From an uncultured Alphaproteobacteria bacterium (GTDB lineage Bacteria; Pseudomonadota; Alphaproteobacteria; Rhodobacterales; Rhodobacteraceae): a stretch of 64,000 bases of DNA. Shown piece by piece: positions 19,355 through 29,215 of the stretch. The number at the start of each line of letters is the position of its first letter. The first letter of the stretch is position 1. The notes under the pieces are model-generated. The model searched no databases, was not told the DNA's origin, and saw only the letters and a list, made by a program, of their open reading frames with translations. The stretch is taken from contig CACOBR010000006.1 in assembly GCA_902625475.1 (NCBI GenBank), positions 1-64,000 on the forward strand. The letters run 5' to 3'. The translations under genes were made by a program, and so were the position numbers.

Positions 19355-20836
19355 TTATTTGAAAGGATTTTTTTCAGAGGGGTTTGTTGATAACCAAACT
19401 GATTTTGTTTGCATAAAGCATCGCATTCCTTCCCACCCATTTTCACGACCATACCCAGATTGCTTAAATCCACCAACTGGACTTTGAGTAGCAGCGTTGA
19501 AATAATTATTAATATAAACAGTACCAGCTTCAATTCTGTCTGCTATTCTAATTGCCTTGGCGACGTCTTTGGACCAGATACCAGCAGCTAGTCCATAAAT
19601 GGTATCATTCGCAATATGAATTACCTCTTCTTCTTCTACCCAAGATTGAGTGGAAACTACAGGACCGAAAATTTCATTTTGGGATAAATCTGTTTCATTT
19701 GGGATTTCCTTAAAAATAGTTGGCCCAATATAATAGCCATCAGATTTGCAATAAGTTCTTCCGTCTAAAATTAATTGATAACCATCCTTAACAGCAGTAT
19801 CAATTTTTTTAAGAATATTTTCATAATGAAGTCGATGAGCTATTGGACCAATATGGGTAGTAGGATCATTAGGATCCCCAACTTTAACGTCTCTAATTGC
19901 ATTTAATAAGTACTCTGTAAATAATTCACTTATTTCTTGATGAATTAATAGTCTGGACCCTGAAATACAACTTTGGCCAGCTGCAGGAAAAATACCTGAG
20001 ATTATACCATTAACTGCTAACTCTAAGTCACAATCAGGTAATACAATTTGAGGAGACTTTCCGCCTAATTCCATCACAGTGGGTTTTGCACTTCTTGCAG
20101 CTATCCCTGCTACAATTCGACCACCGTTTGTACCCCCTGTAAAAGAAACCATTCTTACATCTTTATGATCTACCAAAGGTTCTACTATTTTATGTCCAAA
20201 ACCAGTAACAACATTTATAACGCCTGCAGGTAAATTGGCTTCTAGTAAAACATCCATAAGTTCCAATGTTGAACAACTTGCAAATTCTGAAGGTTTTAAA
20301 ACAACTGTATTACCCGCAGCTAAACAAGGTGCTAACTTCCAAATAAGAGTACCAATAGGTGAATTCCATGGTAGAACTTGTGCAACAACTCCAAAAGGTT
20401 CCCATTTCAAGTAATTATGTATATCAGGTACTTCTGCTGGTATTACACGACCTTCAAACTTATCACACATACCAGAATAGTAGTGCCAACTATCAACTTG
20501 CCAAGAATTTTTTAGTAAGCTTGGTGTTATGTTTCTGGGAAGTTTGCCATTATCAGTTGTCTCAATTTTTCCAATTCTCTCTGCATGTTTTGATATTATT
20601 TCACCAATTTTTCTTAAATATCTTCCTCTTTCTGCCGGCATCATTTTACCCCAATGCCCATAGTAAAAAGCATTTTTTGCTGCCTCTACTGCTAAATCAA
20701 TATCCCCAGGCCCACAGTCTGGAACTAAAGCCCAAGAAAGACCTGTAGCAGGGTTTTCACTTTCAAAGTATGCTTTAGTGATAGGTTCTTTCCATTCATT
20801 ATTAACAAAATATTTAAATTTTCTTAATTCTGACAT
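19355..20836 (-). CDS. Aldehyde dehydrogenase family protein
   Basis: VVLKPSEFA, SFTGGTNGGRIV, VMELGGKSPQIVLPD, FPAAGQSCISGSRLL catalytic Cys. Confidence 0.96.
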   Translation of the reverse strand: MSELRKFKYFVNNEWKEPITKAYFESENPATGLSWALVPDCGPGDIDLAVEAAKNAFYYGHWGKMMPAERGRYLRKIGEIISKHAERIGKIETTDNGKLPRNITPSLLKNSWQVDSWHYYSGMCDKFEGRVIPAEVPDIHNYLKWEPFGVVAQVLPWNSPIGTLIWKLAPCLAAGNTVVLKPSEFASCSTLELMDVLLEANLPAGVINVVTGFGHKIVEPLVDHKDVRMVSFTGGTNGGRIVAGIAARSAKPTVMELGGKSPQIVLPDCDLELAVNGIISGIFPAAGQSCISGSRLLIHQEISELFTEYLLNAIRDVKVGDPNDPTTHIGPIAHRLHYENILKKIDTAVKDGYQLILDGRTYCKSDGYYIGPTIFKEIPNETDLSQNEIFGPVVSTQSWVEEEEVIHIANDTIYGLAAGIWSKDVAKAIRIADRIEAGTVYINNYFNAATQSPVGGFKQSGYGRENGWEGMRCFMQTKSVWLSTNPSEKNPFK

Positions 20837-20849
20837 TTAACTATTTCCT

Positions 20850-22517
20850 TTATGTTTCCACGGGGGGTTTTTTTTCTATTTTAAGTATCATATCTGATGC
20901 TTTTTCAGCCATTGCTATTACAGTGGCGTATAAGTTACCGGTAATTTGTGAAGGCATTGCGGCGGCATCACAAATCCTTAAACCCTCTACACCATATACT
21001 TTCAATTCCTTGTCTACAACTGAATGAATATCATTACTCATACCCATTTTTGCTGTAGAACAGGGATGATGTCCTGTGTATGCAGTTTTTCTTATTGCAG
21101 ATATAATTTCTTCATCTGTACTAACATTTTTCCAATCACCTCTTTCTTCAGTTAAATATTTGCTTATATTCTCATTTTTCATAATTTTTTTTACTACTTT
21201 TACACCTTTTACTAAATCATCTAAATCCTTTTTATTGTTTAAATAGTTTGGATCTATGATTGGATAATCTAATGGATTTGAACTATTTAATCTTATTCTT
21301 CCTAATGACTTTGGTCTTTCGAGATTAATATCAATTTGAACTCCTGGTTTTGCAACTTTTTTACCTCTAACCAGTAATTTCCTTCCCAAAGATTGTAGTA
21401 TAGAAGTAGTTTCATTTTTTCCATCACTCAAGTTTTCATCAATATTCATTGGTGTCATAAAAATTTGTAATTCTGGGTAATTCGGGTCATCAAATGAATG
21501 AAAGAGCATACTTGAAAATAAAGAACCACCTCCAGGACCACTTCCGTTGATTAGCCATCTTCCCAATAATAAAGCCGCTTGATCCATCCGCTGATATCTT
21601 GCTGCACTTAAGTCCATTCTATCAGATCCATATTGAATAGATACATCCAAATGATCAGCAAGATTTTGCCCAACTCCTGGTAAATCAATAATTGGTTTCA
21701 CATCATGAGACATTAAATGATTTGCATCACCTATACCCGATAACATAAGTAAGTGTGGTGTTCCAAATGCACCTTGCGATATAATTACTTCTTTTCCTGC
21801 ATAGATTTTTTTTCCATCAATCGTTTGAATTCCTACAGCTTTATTTTTATTAAATAAAATTTTGACAACTCTTGTGTTAGTAAAAATTTTTAAATTTTTA
21901 GGTATTTTATTTAAATAAGAAATTGCAGAAGATTGCCTTACACCTCGATAAGTTGTGCTATCTATCCTTGAAACTCCTGCCCTCTTATTGGCATTGAAAT
22001 CATCTAAGAATTCATGCCCAGTTTCAACTGCAGCTTTTATAAAAGCTTTATCTAATAAAGAAAAATTCCTTGCAGGTTCAACTTTTAAAGGACCTTGATT
22101 TCCATGAAAATTATTTTGTCGATTTGTAGAGCCTTCAGAATATTTAAAGTATGGTAATAAGTCTGAATATCCCCACCCATCTAAACCCATTTGTCGCCAA
22201 TTATCGTAATCTTGTGCAACTCCTCTGATATAAACCATTCCATTGACTATTGAAGTTCCTCCTAAACCTTTTCCACGTGCAAAATAAATTTTTCGATTAT
22301 TTAACTGAGCTTGTTTAACCGAATGATATCCCCAATCAAATTTAGGATTCCCAAAAATAAAACCATTGCCAGCAGGCATCTTTATAAATAAATTTTTACC
22401 GCTTCCTCCTGCTTCAACCAAACAAATACTGTCTTTTGAATTATTAGCTAACCTTGAAGCTAAAACACACCCAGCAGAACCACCACCTGCAATAATATAA
22501 TCATATTCTAAAGACAT
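20850..22517 (-). CDS. GMC family oxidoreductase (choline dehydrogenase-like)
   Basis: DYIIAGGGSAGCVLASRLA FAD site, GKGLGGTSIVNGMVYIRG, TGHHPCSTAKMG, C-terminal ITGNLYATVIAMAEKASDMI. Confidence 0.95.
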   Translation of the reverse strand: MSLEYDYIIAGGGSAGCVLASRLANNSKDSICLVEAGGSGKNLFIKMPAGNGFIFGNPKFDWGYHSVKQAQLNNRKIYFARGKGLGGTSIVNGMVYIRGVAQDYDNWRQMGLDGWGYSDLLPYFKYSEGSTNRQNNFHGNQGPLKVEPARNFSLLDKAFIKAAVETGHEFLDDFNANKRAGVSRIDSTTYRGVRQSSAISYLNKIPKNLKIFTNTRVVKILFNKNKAVGIQTIDGKKIYAGKEVIISQGAFGTPHLLMLSGIGDANHLMSHDVKPIIDLPGVGQNLADHLDVSIQYGSDRMDLSAARYQRMDQAALLLGRWLINGSGPGGGSLFSSMLFHSFDDPNYPELQIFMTPMNIDENLSDGKNETTSILQSLGRKLLVRGKKVAKPGVQIDINLERPKSLGRIRLNSSNPLDYPIIDPNYLNNKKDLDDLVKGVKVVKKIMKNENISKYLTEERGDWKNVSTDEEIISAIRKTAYTGHHPCSTAKMGMSNDIHSVVDKELKVYGVEGLRICDAAAMPSQITGNLYATVIAMAEKASDMILKIEKKPPVET

Positions 22518-23596
22518 AATTTAAGTTCTTTTATTATATGATTTGTCATTTCAATAGTTGATGAATTCCCCTTAAGATCCTTAGTATGACAACCCTTTTG
22601 CAATGTTTTATCTATAGCAAATTCTATTTTTTTTGAAACTATATCTAATCCAAACGAATATTTTAGCATCATTGAAATGCTAAGTATCATACCAATTGGA
22701 TTAGCGGCTCCAGTTCCAACTAATTCAGGAGCAGTCCCATGAACAGGTTCATATATACCTTTTGTTAAATTTACTGGTGAACCACATAGAGAAGCAGAAG
22801 GAAGCATCCCAATACTACCAGATATAGTAGCAGCAAGATCTGAGAATATATCACCAAGAAAATTACAAGATAATATAACATCAAACTTTTGAGGATTCAT
22901 AATCATTTGAAATGCACAATTATCTGCATAAAGATGTTCAAGGTTAGTATTGGGATAATTATGAGAAACTTCTTGAACGACATCTCTCCATAGTCGATAA
23001 CTTTCCATAACATTTGATTTATCAATTGAAATAATCTTTTTATTATATTTTTTTGCTAATTCAAAACCACATTCAGCAAATTTCTTTATCTCTAATTCGT
23101 GATAACCGGCAGTATCAAATCCATAACGTTGATTTTTAATATATTTAGTTCCTCTTGGTTTTGAAAACATTACTCCACTACACATTTCTCTCAAAACAAT
23201 TATTTCAGAGTTTTGTACATTTTTCCTATAAAAAGGAATTATTTTATGAAGACTTTTATAATATTTAATTGGTCTTATCCCAAAAAATGTATCTAATTTT
23301 TTTCTTAAGCACATTAAACCATCTTGATCTACTGGATCTCCTTTGATTTTCATAGCGTCCCATTTAGGACCTCCTACTGCACCAACCAAAATTGCATCAA
23401 CCTCTTTAGCTTTTTGTATAGTAATATTCCTACAAAAAGTCCCATACTTGTCCCAACAAATACCCCCTATTAAGTCAAAATCTATATCAAAATTTACTTT
23501 AATTCCCTTTGAAACCGTTTCTAAAATCTTTAATCCGGAATCCAAAACTTCAGGGCCAATTCCATCCCCTCCAAGAGCAAGTAATTTTTTTACCAT
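22508..23596 (-). CDS. Isopropylmalate dehydrogenase-like (LeuB/tartrate dehydrogenase family)
   Basis: GGDGIGPEVLDSGLKIL, AVGGPKWD, SIDKSNVMESYRLWRDVV, EPVHGTAPELVGTGAANPIGMILS. Divergent in the LRK..FFGIRP region. Confidence 0.85.
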   Translation of the reverse strand: MVKKLLALGGDGIGPEVLDSGLKILETVSKGIKVNFDIDFDLIGGICWDKYGTFCRNITIQKAKEVDAILVGAVGGPKWDAMKIKGDPVDQDGLMCLRKKLDTFFGIRPIKYYKSLHKIIPFYRKNVQNSEIIVLREMCSGVMFSKPRGTKYIKNQRYGFDTAGYHELEIKKFAECGFELAKKYNKKIISIDKSNVMESYRLWRDVVQEVSHNYPNTNLEHLYADNCAFQMIMNPQKFDVILSCNFLGDIFSDLAATISGSIGMLPSASLCGSPVNLTKGIYEPVHGTAPELVGTGAANPIGMILSISMMLKYSFGLDIVSKKIEFAIDKTLQKGCHTKDLKGNSSTIEMTNHIIKELKLCL

Positions 23597-23735
23597 TCAG
23601 TTTACTTTGCTCCTATATTTAAGTCGGTTAATTGTGTTAAAGATCTATGAACTTTTTTGACTTGATTTTTGTGAAATAATCAAATTCACTATTAATAAAA
23701 TTTAATAAAAAAAATTAACCAATATCAATAAAAAA

Positions 23736-24539
23736 ATGTCTGAATTAAATCTTGAACTAAAACAAATTATCAATTTTCGGCAATATCCAATAGATAATGA
23801 AGTTTTTATAAAAAAATGTATAACTGAACTTGATAAAAAAGGTGTTTTAACACTACCCAATTTTATTAATAATGAAACTCTTTTGGAATTAACAATCGAA
23901 GCAAAAGAAAATCAGTTTAAGGCTTATTATGCACAATCTACACATAATATTTACTTAACTGAAATGGATACCAAACTTCCCCCTAATCATATATTTAACT
24001 ACCAAGTTATTTCTTCAAAAGGATGTATAACTACAGATCAAATACCTGAGAATTCAAAACTAAAAAGTATTTATGGATCTATAATATTCAAAGATTTTCT
24101 AGCTAGAGTAGTGAATGAAAGAAAATTATATGAATATGCAGACCCCTTTTCATCTATAAACATACATTATGCTAAAGAAAATCAAGAATTGGGATGGCAT
24201 TTTGATAATTCTAATTTCGCTGTAACTCTTCTTCTTCAAAAACCTGAAGCTGGAGGTGAATTTGAATATGTTAAAAATATAAGAAATATCGAAAATAATG
24301 ATATGGGTTATGAGGGAGTTTCTGAAATTATTTATAAGAAAAAAAACCCCAAAAAATTAGAAATAAAACCAGGAACTTTGGTGTTATTTCGAGGAAAAAA
24401 TTCAATGCATAGGGTAACACCTACAATAGGTAATCTTACCAGGATGCTTGTAGTTTTTGCTTATAATGCAAAACCTGGCATCTCCTTATCTAAGACAGCA
24501 CAAAAAACCTTTTATGGAAAGACTAGCGAAGATGTATAG
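23736..24539 (+). CDS. 2OG-Fe(II) oxygenase related to the BesD/HalD family, with an HxD (hydroxylase-type) facial triad
   Basis: ELGWHFDNSNFAVTLLLQ...GGEFEY and FRGKNSMHRVTPTIGNLTRMLVVFAYNAKPGISLSKTAQKTFYGKT; metal site HFD plus distal His, 2OG-binding Arg. Confidence 0.75.
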   Translation: MSELNLELKQIINFRQYPIDNEVFIKKCITELDKKGVLTLPNFINNETLLELTIEAKENQFKAYYAQSTHNIYLTEMDTKLPPNHIFNYQVISSKGCITTDQIPENSKLKSIYGSIIFKDFLARVVNERKLYEYADPFSSINIHYAKENQELGWHFDNSNFAVTLLLQKPEAGGEFEYVKNIRNIENNDMGYEGVSEIIYKKKNPKKLEIKPGTLVLFRGKNSMHRVTPTIGNLTRMLVVFAYNAKPGISLSKTAQKTFYGKTSEDV

Positions 24540-24549
24540 CAAGTTTTAA

Positions 24550-25503
24550 CTAATTTAAAATAGATAATATAATATTTTTATCAAAATTACCCCCACATAA
24601 AAGTACCAAATTTGTCTCATGTTTTTTTGATTGCTTTTCCTGCATAAATCCTGCTAATGCAAGAGCTGCAGATCCTTCAACCATCAAGTTTTCATTCCAA
24701 GCAAGAATTTTAATTGCTTCAACTATTTGTTCTTCTGTGCACTCTATAACAGAGTCTGTAACTTCTGTAGCTATAGGTAAAGTAAGTGTTCCCTCATCAA
24801 TACCACCTGCACATCCATCTGCTAATGTATCAAAATGAGTGGTTTCACATACAGAACCTAATTTAATACTGGCGGCTAATGCTCCTGAATTAATTGCACT
24901 AACCCCGATAATCTTTGTAGTTGGGGAATGGTGTTTGATAACACTGCCAATACCGGATATTAACCCTCCTCCACCCATTGAAATATAAATATTATCAATA
25001 TTTGGCACCTGTTCAAGCAATTCAAACCCAATGGTACCCTGTCCTGCAATAATATCATAATCGTTATAAGGAGATATATATTCAAATTTTTCTGACTCAG
25101 CTAACAAACGAGCTTTTTTTTCAGCCAAACCTGAATCTCCTGGATTCAATATAACTTTAGTTCCAAAACCCTGTATTGCCTCTAATTTTGATTTAGAGAC
25201 TTTTTCTGGTAAAACAACTGTAAGATTATGACCTGTTTTTTTTGCTGCATAAGAACACGCAATACCATGGTTGCCAGAAGAGGCAGTTATTAATTTTGTA
25301 TTTTTTGAAATTTTTTTTATTTTGGACAATGCCCCTCTTATTTTAAAAGAGCCAGTAATTTGAAAATTTTCAGCTTTAAAATAAAGGTCAACTCCCTCAT
25401 TCAATTTTAATCGGCTTGGAAAACAGGGAGTTTGAATTATAGAATTTAAAATTAAATGCCTGCTAATTTCAGATTGTTTTGCTAATTTAGAAACTATATT
25501 CAA
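24550..25503 (-). CDS. Threonine/serine dehydratase-like PLP fold-II enzyme
   Basis: AENFQITGSFKIRGALSKI PLP lysine, TASSGNHGIACSYAAK, SMGGGGLISGIGSVIK. Confidence 0.9.
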   Translation of the reverse strand: MNIVSKLAKQSEISRHLILNSIIQTPCFPSRLKLNEGVDLYFKAENFQITGSFKIRGALSKIKKISKNTKLITASSGNHGIACSYAAKKTGHNLTVVLPEKVSKSKLEAIQGFGTKVILNPGDSGLAEKKARLLAESEKFEYISPYNDYDIIAGQGTIGFELLEQVPNIDNIYISMGGGGLISGIGSVIKHHSPTTKIIGVSAINSGALAASIKLGSVCETTHFDTLADGCAGGIDEGTLTLPIATEVTDSVIECTEEQIVEAIKILAWNENLMVEGSAALALAGFMQEKQSKKHETNLVLLCGGNFDKNIILSILN

Positions 25504-25529
25504 AATTTTAAATCCCTTTTTTTTAACAA

Positions 25530-26690
25530 CTATAATGGCTGAGCTTTTTCTACAAGTTTCACAAAAAAACTTGCACCTATTGGCGACAATTCATCATTGA
25601 AGTCATATTCTGGACTATGCAAAGCTGGTCCATCCCCTTGCCCCAAATGTAAATATGCACCAGGTCTTTCAAGAAGCATGTAAGAAAAATCTTCAGAGCC
25701 CATGATTGGTGGAGCATTACCATCAACCATAGTTGATCCTGATATGTCAGTTGCAACTTCTACAGAAAATCTTGTCTCATTTTCATGATTAAAAGTAACA
25801 GGATAACCTATATTGTAATTTAATTTAATTTCGCAATTAAATGAAATTGCTACACCTTCACAAATAGAATTTAATCTTTCTTCAATAAGTCTCTGAGTTA
25901 CTTTATCAAGCGTTCTTACTGTGCCGTTAATAAATGCTTTGTCAGGTATAATATTATGAGTTGTCCCAGAATGTATCTGTGTAATCGATATAACAACATT
26001 ATCCAATGCAGATAAGTTCCTTGAACTAATTGTTTGAATAGATTGTGCAACTTGTAGTGATGCTGTAATAGGATCAAATGTTTCTTCTGGATTTGCTCCA
26101 TGACCACCTTTACCTTTAATTTCAATGGTGAAATCATCAGCAGCAGCCATATTTGGACCAGGATTGGTTTTAAAAAAACCCAAAGGTAAACCAGGTGCAT
26201 TATGTAAACCATAAACTTGATTAATTGAAAAAGTATCCATAATACCTTCTTCACACATTACTCGCCCACCTCCACCATCTTCTTCTGAAGGTTGAAAAAT
26301 TAAAGCTACTTTTCCAGAAAAATTTTTAGTTTCATTTAGATATTTTGCTGCACCGAGTAACATTGTCATGTGCCCATCGTGACCACAGGCATGCATAACA
26401 CCATTTTTTTTGGATTTATATGGATGATCTTTAATTTCTTGTAATGGTAAAGCATCCATATCAGCTCTCAGACCAATAGTTTCACCATCTTTTTTCCCAT
26501 TTATAATGGCAACAATTCCCGTTTTAGCTATTCCAGTGTGAATTTCATTTATGCCAAATTCTTTCAACCTCTCAACTATATAACTTGCAGTTTCATAACA
26601 ATCAAACTTCAGTTCAGGATTTGAATGGAGTTCTTGTCTCCATTGGTTCATATCTTCTGCAAAATTTGCTATTCTATTAATTATTGGCAT
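25530..26690 (-). CDS. M20 family amidohydrolase (hippurate hydrolase-like)
   Basis: GLRADMDALPLQE, MHACGHDGHMTMLLGAAKYL, PSEEDGGGGRVM, GSEDFSYML. Confidence 0.93.
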   Translation of the reverse strand: MPIINRIANFAEDMNQWRQELHSNPELKFDCYETASYIVERLKEFGINEIHTGIAKTGIVAIINGKKDGETIGLRADMDALPLQEIKDHPYKSKKNGVMHACGHDGHMTMLLGAAKYLNETKNFSGKVALIFQPSEEDGGGGRVMCEEGIMDTFSINQVYGLHNAPGLPLGFFKTNPGPNMAAADDFTIEIKGKGGHGANPEETFDPITASLQVAQSIQTISSRNLSALDNVVISITQIHSGTTHNIIPDKAFINGTVRTLDKVTQRLIEERLNSICEGVAISFNCEIKLNYNIGYPVTFNHENETRFSVEVATDISGSTMVDGNAPPIMGSEDFSYMLLERPGAYLHLGQGDGPALHSPEYDFNDELSPIGASFFVKLVEKAQPL

Positions 26691-26821
26691 TTAATATATC
26701 AAAAATATGCATTTATCTGTTTTTTAAAATATAATATGTTTATATCTTTATAAATTTATTATAACAACAGAAATACATTCAATATATTTAAATTTTTCTA
26801 CTTTATTTAAGAAGGTAATTC

Positions 26822-27607
26822 ATGAATTTCGATAACAAAAATAATTCTGTTTTAATTACTGGAGGAACACAAGGGCTAGGATTTGAAATTGCAAATCAGC
26901 TTATAGAAAACGGCTGTAGCGAAATTATAATAGCAGGTAGAAATAAAAAAAAAGGTATTATAGCAGAAAAGAAACTTTTAAAAAAAAATGTTGAAGTTAA
27001 ATATATAATGACTGACTTACAGAATGCTCAAGAATGTCATAACCTAATAATGGAAAGTATAAAATATTTTCCTAAGCTTAACAGCTTAGTAAATTCTGCT
27101 GCAGTAACAACTAGAGGAACTATTGATAATACATCAACTGAACTATGGGAGCAGCATATGAATATTAATTTGAGAGCACCATTCCTTCTCATGCAGGGCT
27201 TAATCAAAAAACTAAAAAAAAATAAAGAATCTGGATCAATAGTTAATATTGCTTCTACTTCATCGTATGTTGGTCAAAGCTTTTTGACTGCATATTCAAC
27301 GTCCAAAGGTGGCCTTTTAACATTATCAAAAAATAGTGCCTTAGCATTAAGAAAGGATAAAATACGTGTAAATGTTGTTGCACCTGGATGGATGAATACA
27401 CCTGGAGAAGATGAAATTCAAAAAAAATACCATGGAGCAAGTGATGATTGGGTAAAAAAAGCTGAAAAAACTTTACCAATGGGAGAACTTGTTAATCCTA
27501 AAAAATTAGCACCATTGGTATGTTATTTATTAAGTTTTTCATCAGGAATAATAACAGGTTCGATTATAAATTATGATCAGCAAATTATAGGTGCTGTACC
27601 AGAATAA
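26822..27607 (+). CDS. SDR family oxidoreductase
   Basis: ITGGTQGLGFEIA Rossmann motif, NIASTSSYVGQSFLTAYSTSKGG catalytic S-Y-K. Confidence 0.92.
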   Translation: MNFDNKNNSVLITGGTQGLGFEIANQLIENGCSEIIIAGRNKKKGIIAEKKLLKKNVEVKYIMTDLQNAQECHNLIMESIKYFPKLNSLVNSAAVTTRGTIDNTSTELWEQHMNINLRAPFLLMQGLIKKLKKNKESGSIVNIASTSSYVGQSFLTAYSTSKGGLLTLSKNSALALRKDKIRVNVVAPGWMNTPGEDEIQKKYHGASDDWVKKAEKTLPMGELVNPKKLAPLVCYLLSFSSGIITGSIINYDQQIIGAVPE

Positions 27608-27611
27608 TCTC

Positions 27612-28370
27612 TTAGAGCCACCCTCCATCAACTATAAATGATTGGTTTGAACAGGCTGATGCTTCATCTGAAGCCATAAACAAAACAAATTTTGCAATAT
27701 CTTCAGGAACTAATTTTCTTTTTATGCATTGCCGTTCCATAAGCTCTTTTTCACTTTCTGGGGTAAGCCACATTTCTACTTGTCTTTCAGTCATTATCCA
27801 ACCTGGGACAACACAATTTACGCGTATATTCTTTGGTCCAAGATCTCTAGCTAAAGCTCTAGTCAAGCCTTGAATTGCTGATTTAGCAGTAGTGTAGCAT
27901 GGCATACCTCCCTGACCAATCATCCAGCTTGTTGAACCCATATTAATTATTACACCACCTCCATTAGATTCCATATCATTAACAACTGCCTGAGAGGCAA
28001 ATAATTGATGTTTTAAATTAGTTGCAATTCTTTCATCAAAATATTCAGATGTTACACTTTCTAAACTATGTCTATCATCTCTGGCAGCATTATTTATTAA
28101 AATTTGTATAGGCCCAAATTTGGAGCTTACATTTTTTATTGAATTTTTTAATTGTTCAATATCCCTTAAATCACATAATTCAAAATGAACTTTATCTGTG
28201 TTTAATTCTTTAATTAACTTTGTTGAATGATTTTCATTAAAATCTAGAAAAGATACTTTAGCCCCCTGATTAAGAAAAGATCTTGTAATTGCTTCTCCTA
28301 TTCCAGAACCACCCCCTGTAATGACTACTACCTTATTATTTAGGGAAGGATATACAGCTTTATTTGACAT
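27612..28370 (-). CDS. SDR family oxidoreductase
   Basis: ITGGGSGIGEAI, MGSTSWMIGQGGMPCYTTAKSA, VPGWIMTERQ, C-terminal FIVDGGWL. Confidence 0.94.
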   Translation of the reverse strand: MSNKAVYPSLNNKVVVITGGGSGIGEAITRSFLNQGAKVSFLDFNENHSTKLIKELNTDKVHFELCDLRDIEQLKNSIKNVSSKFGPIQILINNAARDDRHSLESVTSEYFDERIATNLKHQLFASQAVVNDMESNGGGVIINMGSTSWMIGQGGMPCYTTAKSAIQGLTRALARDLGPKNIRVNCVVPGWIMTERQVEMWLTPESEKELMERQCIKRKLVPEDIAKFVLFMASDEASACSNQSFIVDGGWL

Positions 28371-28549
28371 TTTTTAACTCCAGTTATTACTTTATAAATA
28401 AAATTGATTTAATTTATTATTCTAAATGTTTAAGACTTTATATTTTTTTTTACCCAATTACTTTTCTTATTTTTGATTAATCAAAAAAACTTTGGAGTAA
28501 CTAAATTTTATTATTGAATTTAAAAATAATAAATACAATCCTAGAGATT

Positions 28550-29215
28550 TTAAAAATATTTGGAATTTAGATTAATAATTTGTTGATTATAAATTATGTA
28601 TGCAGATGTATTTTTACTAATAATGTCTTTAAAGGCATCATTTTTTATATCTAGCCCTCCCGTAAAGGTTCCAAATGAAGGTAGAATAATTTTATTTTCT
28701 GTAACTAAGAAACACGGTGTTCTTATTCTTACACCTTTGAACTTAATTTTAATTACAGGATGAAAATGTCCACTAATTTCAGTAGTCTCATCAAAGGATG
28801 ATTGATGTCTAAAAGTGATTTTTCTAATTTTAAAAGAGGGAAATAATTTGAGATCATAACCTTTAAATTCTTCATCGTGATTTCCACTAATTAAAACAAA
28901 AGACCACTTTTCTAATAATGAAAAAAACTTCTCTTTCATTTTATTTGGCATCCTGAGTAATCCGTTTTTATCATGCATTGTATCACCTAAAAGAAGAACT
29001 TTCTTTGGATAGGTCTGTTTTATGATTTCTTCCAGCCTGTTGATAGTATCAAAAGTGTCGTATGGAGGTAAAAAAGTTCCTCTTTGGTAATAACTACTAC
29101 CCTTTTCCAGATGTAGATCTGAAACAATTAAAATTTCTTCATTTGGCCAGAAAATAGCCCCAAAAGGGCTGATTTCAAAATTTTCATTAGCAAATTTTAT
29201 AGTATAAAATTTCAT
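28550..29215 (-). CDS. pdeM: Ligase-associated DNA damage response endonuclease PdeM (metallophosphoesterase)
   Basis: VSDLHLEKGSSYYQRGTFLPPYDTFDTINRL, LLGDTMHD, ISGNHDEE; overlaps the helicase stop by ATGA. Confidence 0.92.
   Translation of the reverse strand: MKFYTIKFANENFEISPFGAIFWPNEEILIVSDLHLEKGSSYYQRGTFLPPYDTFDTINRLEEIIKQTYPKKVLLLGDTMHDKNGLLRMPNKMKEKFFSLLEKWSFVLISGNHDEEFKGYDLKLFPSFKIRKITFRHQSSFDETTEISGHFHPVIKIKFKGVRIRTPCFLVTENKIILPSFGTFTGGLDIKNDAFKDIISKNTSAYIIYNQQIINLNSKYF

Noticed and set aside
20359-20748. 129-aa plus-strand ORF opposite the aldehyde dehydrogenase
   Set aside because: Antisense shadow ORF in AT-rich sequence.
23736-24539. Reading the BesD/HalD-like protein as a halogenase
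   Set aside because: The metal motif is HFD (HxD), not the HxG required to open a halide site.
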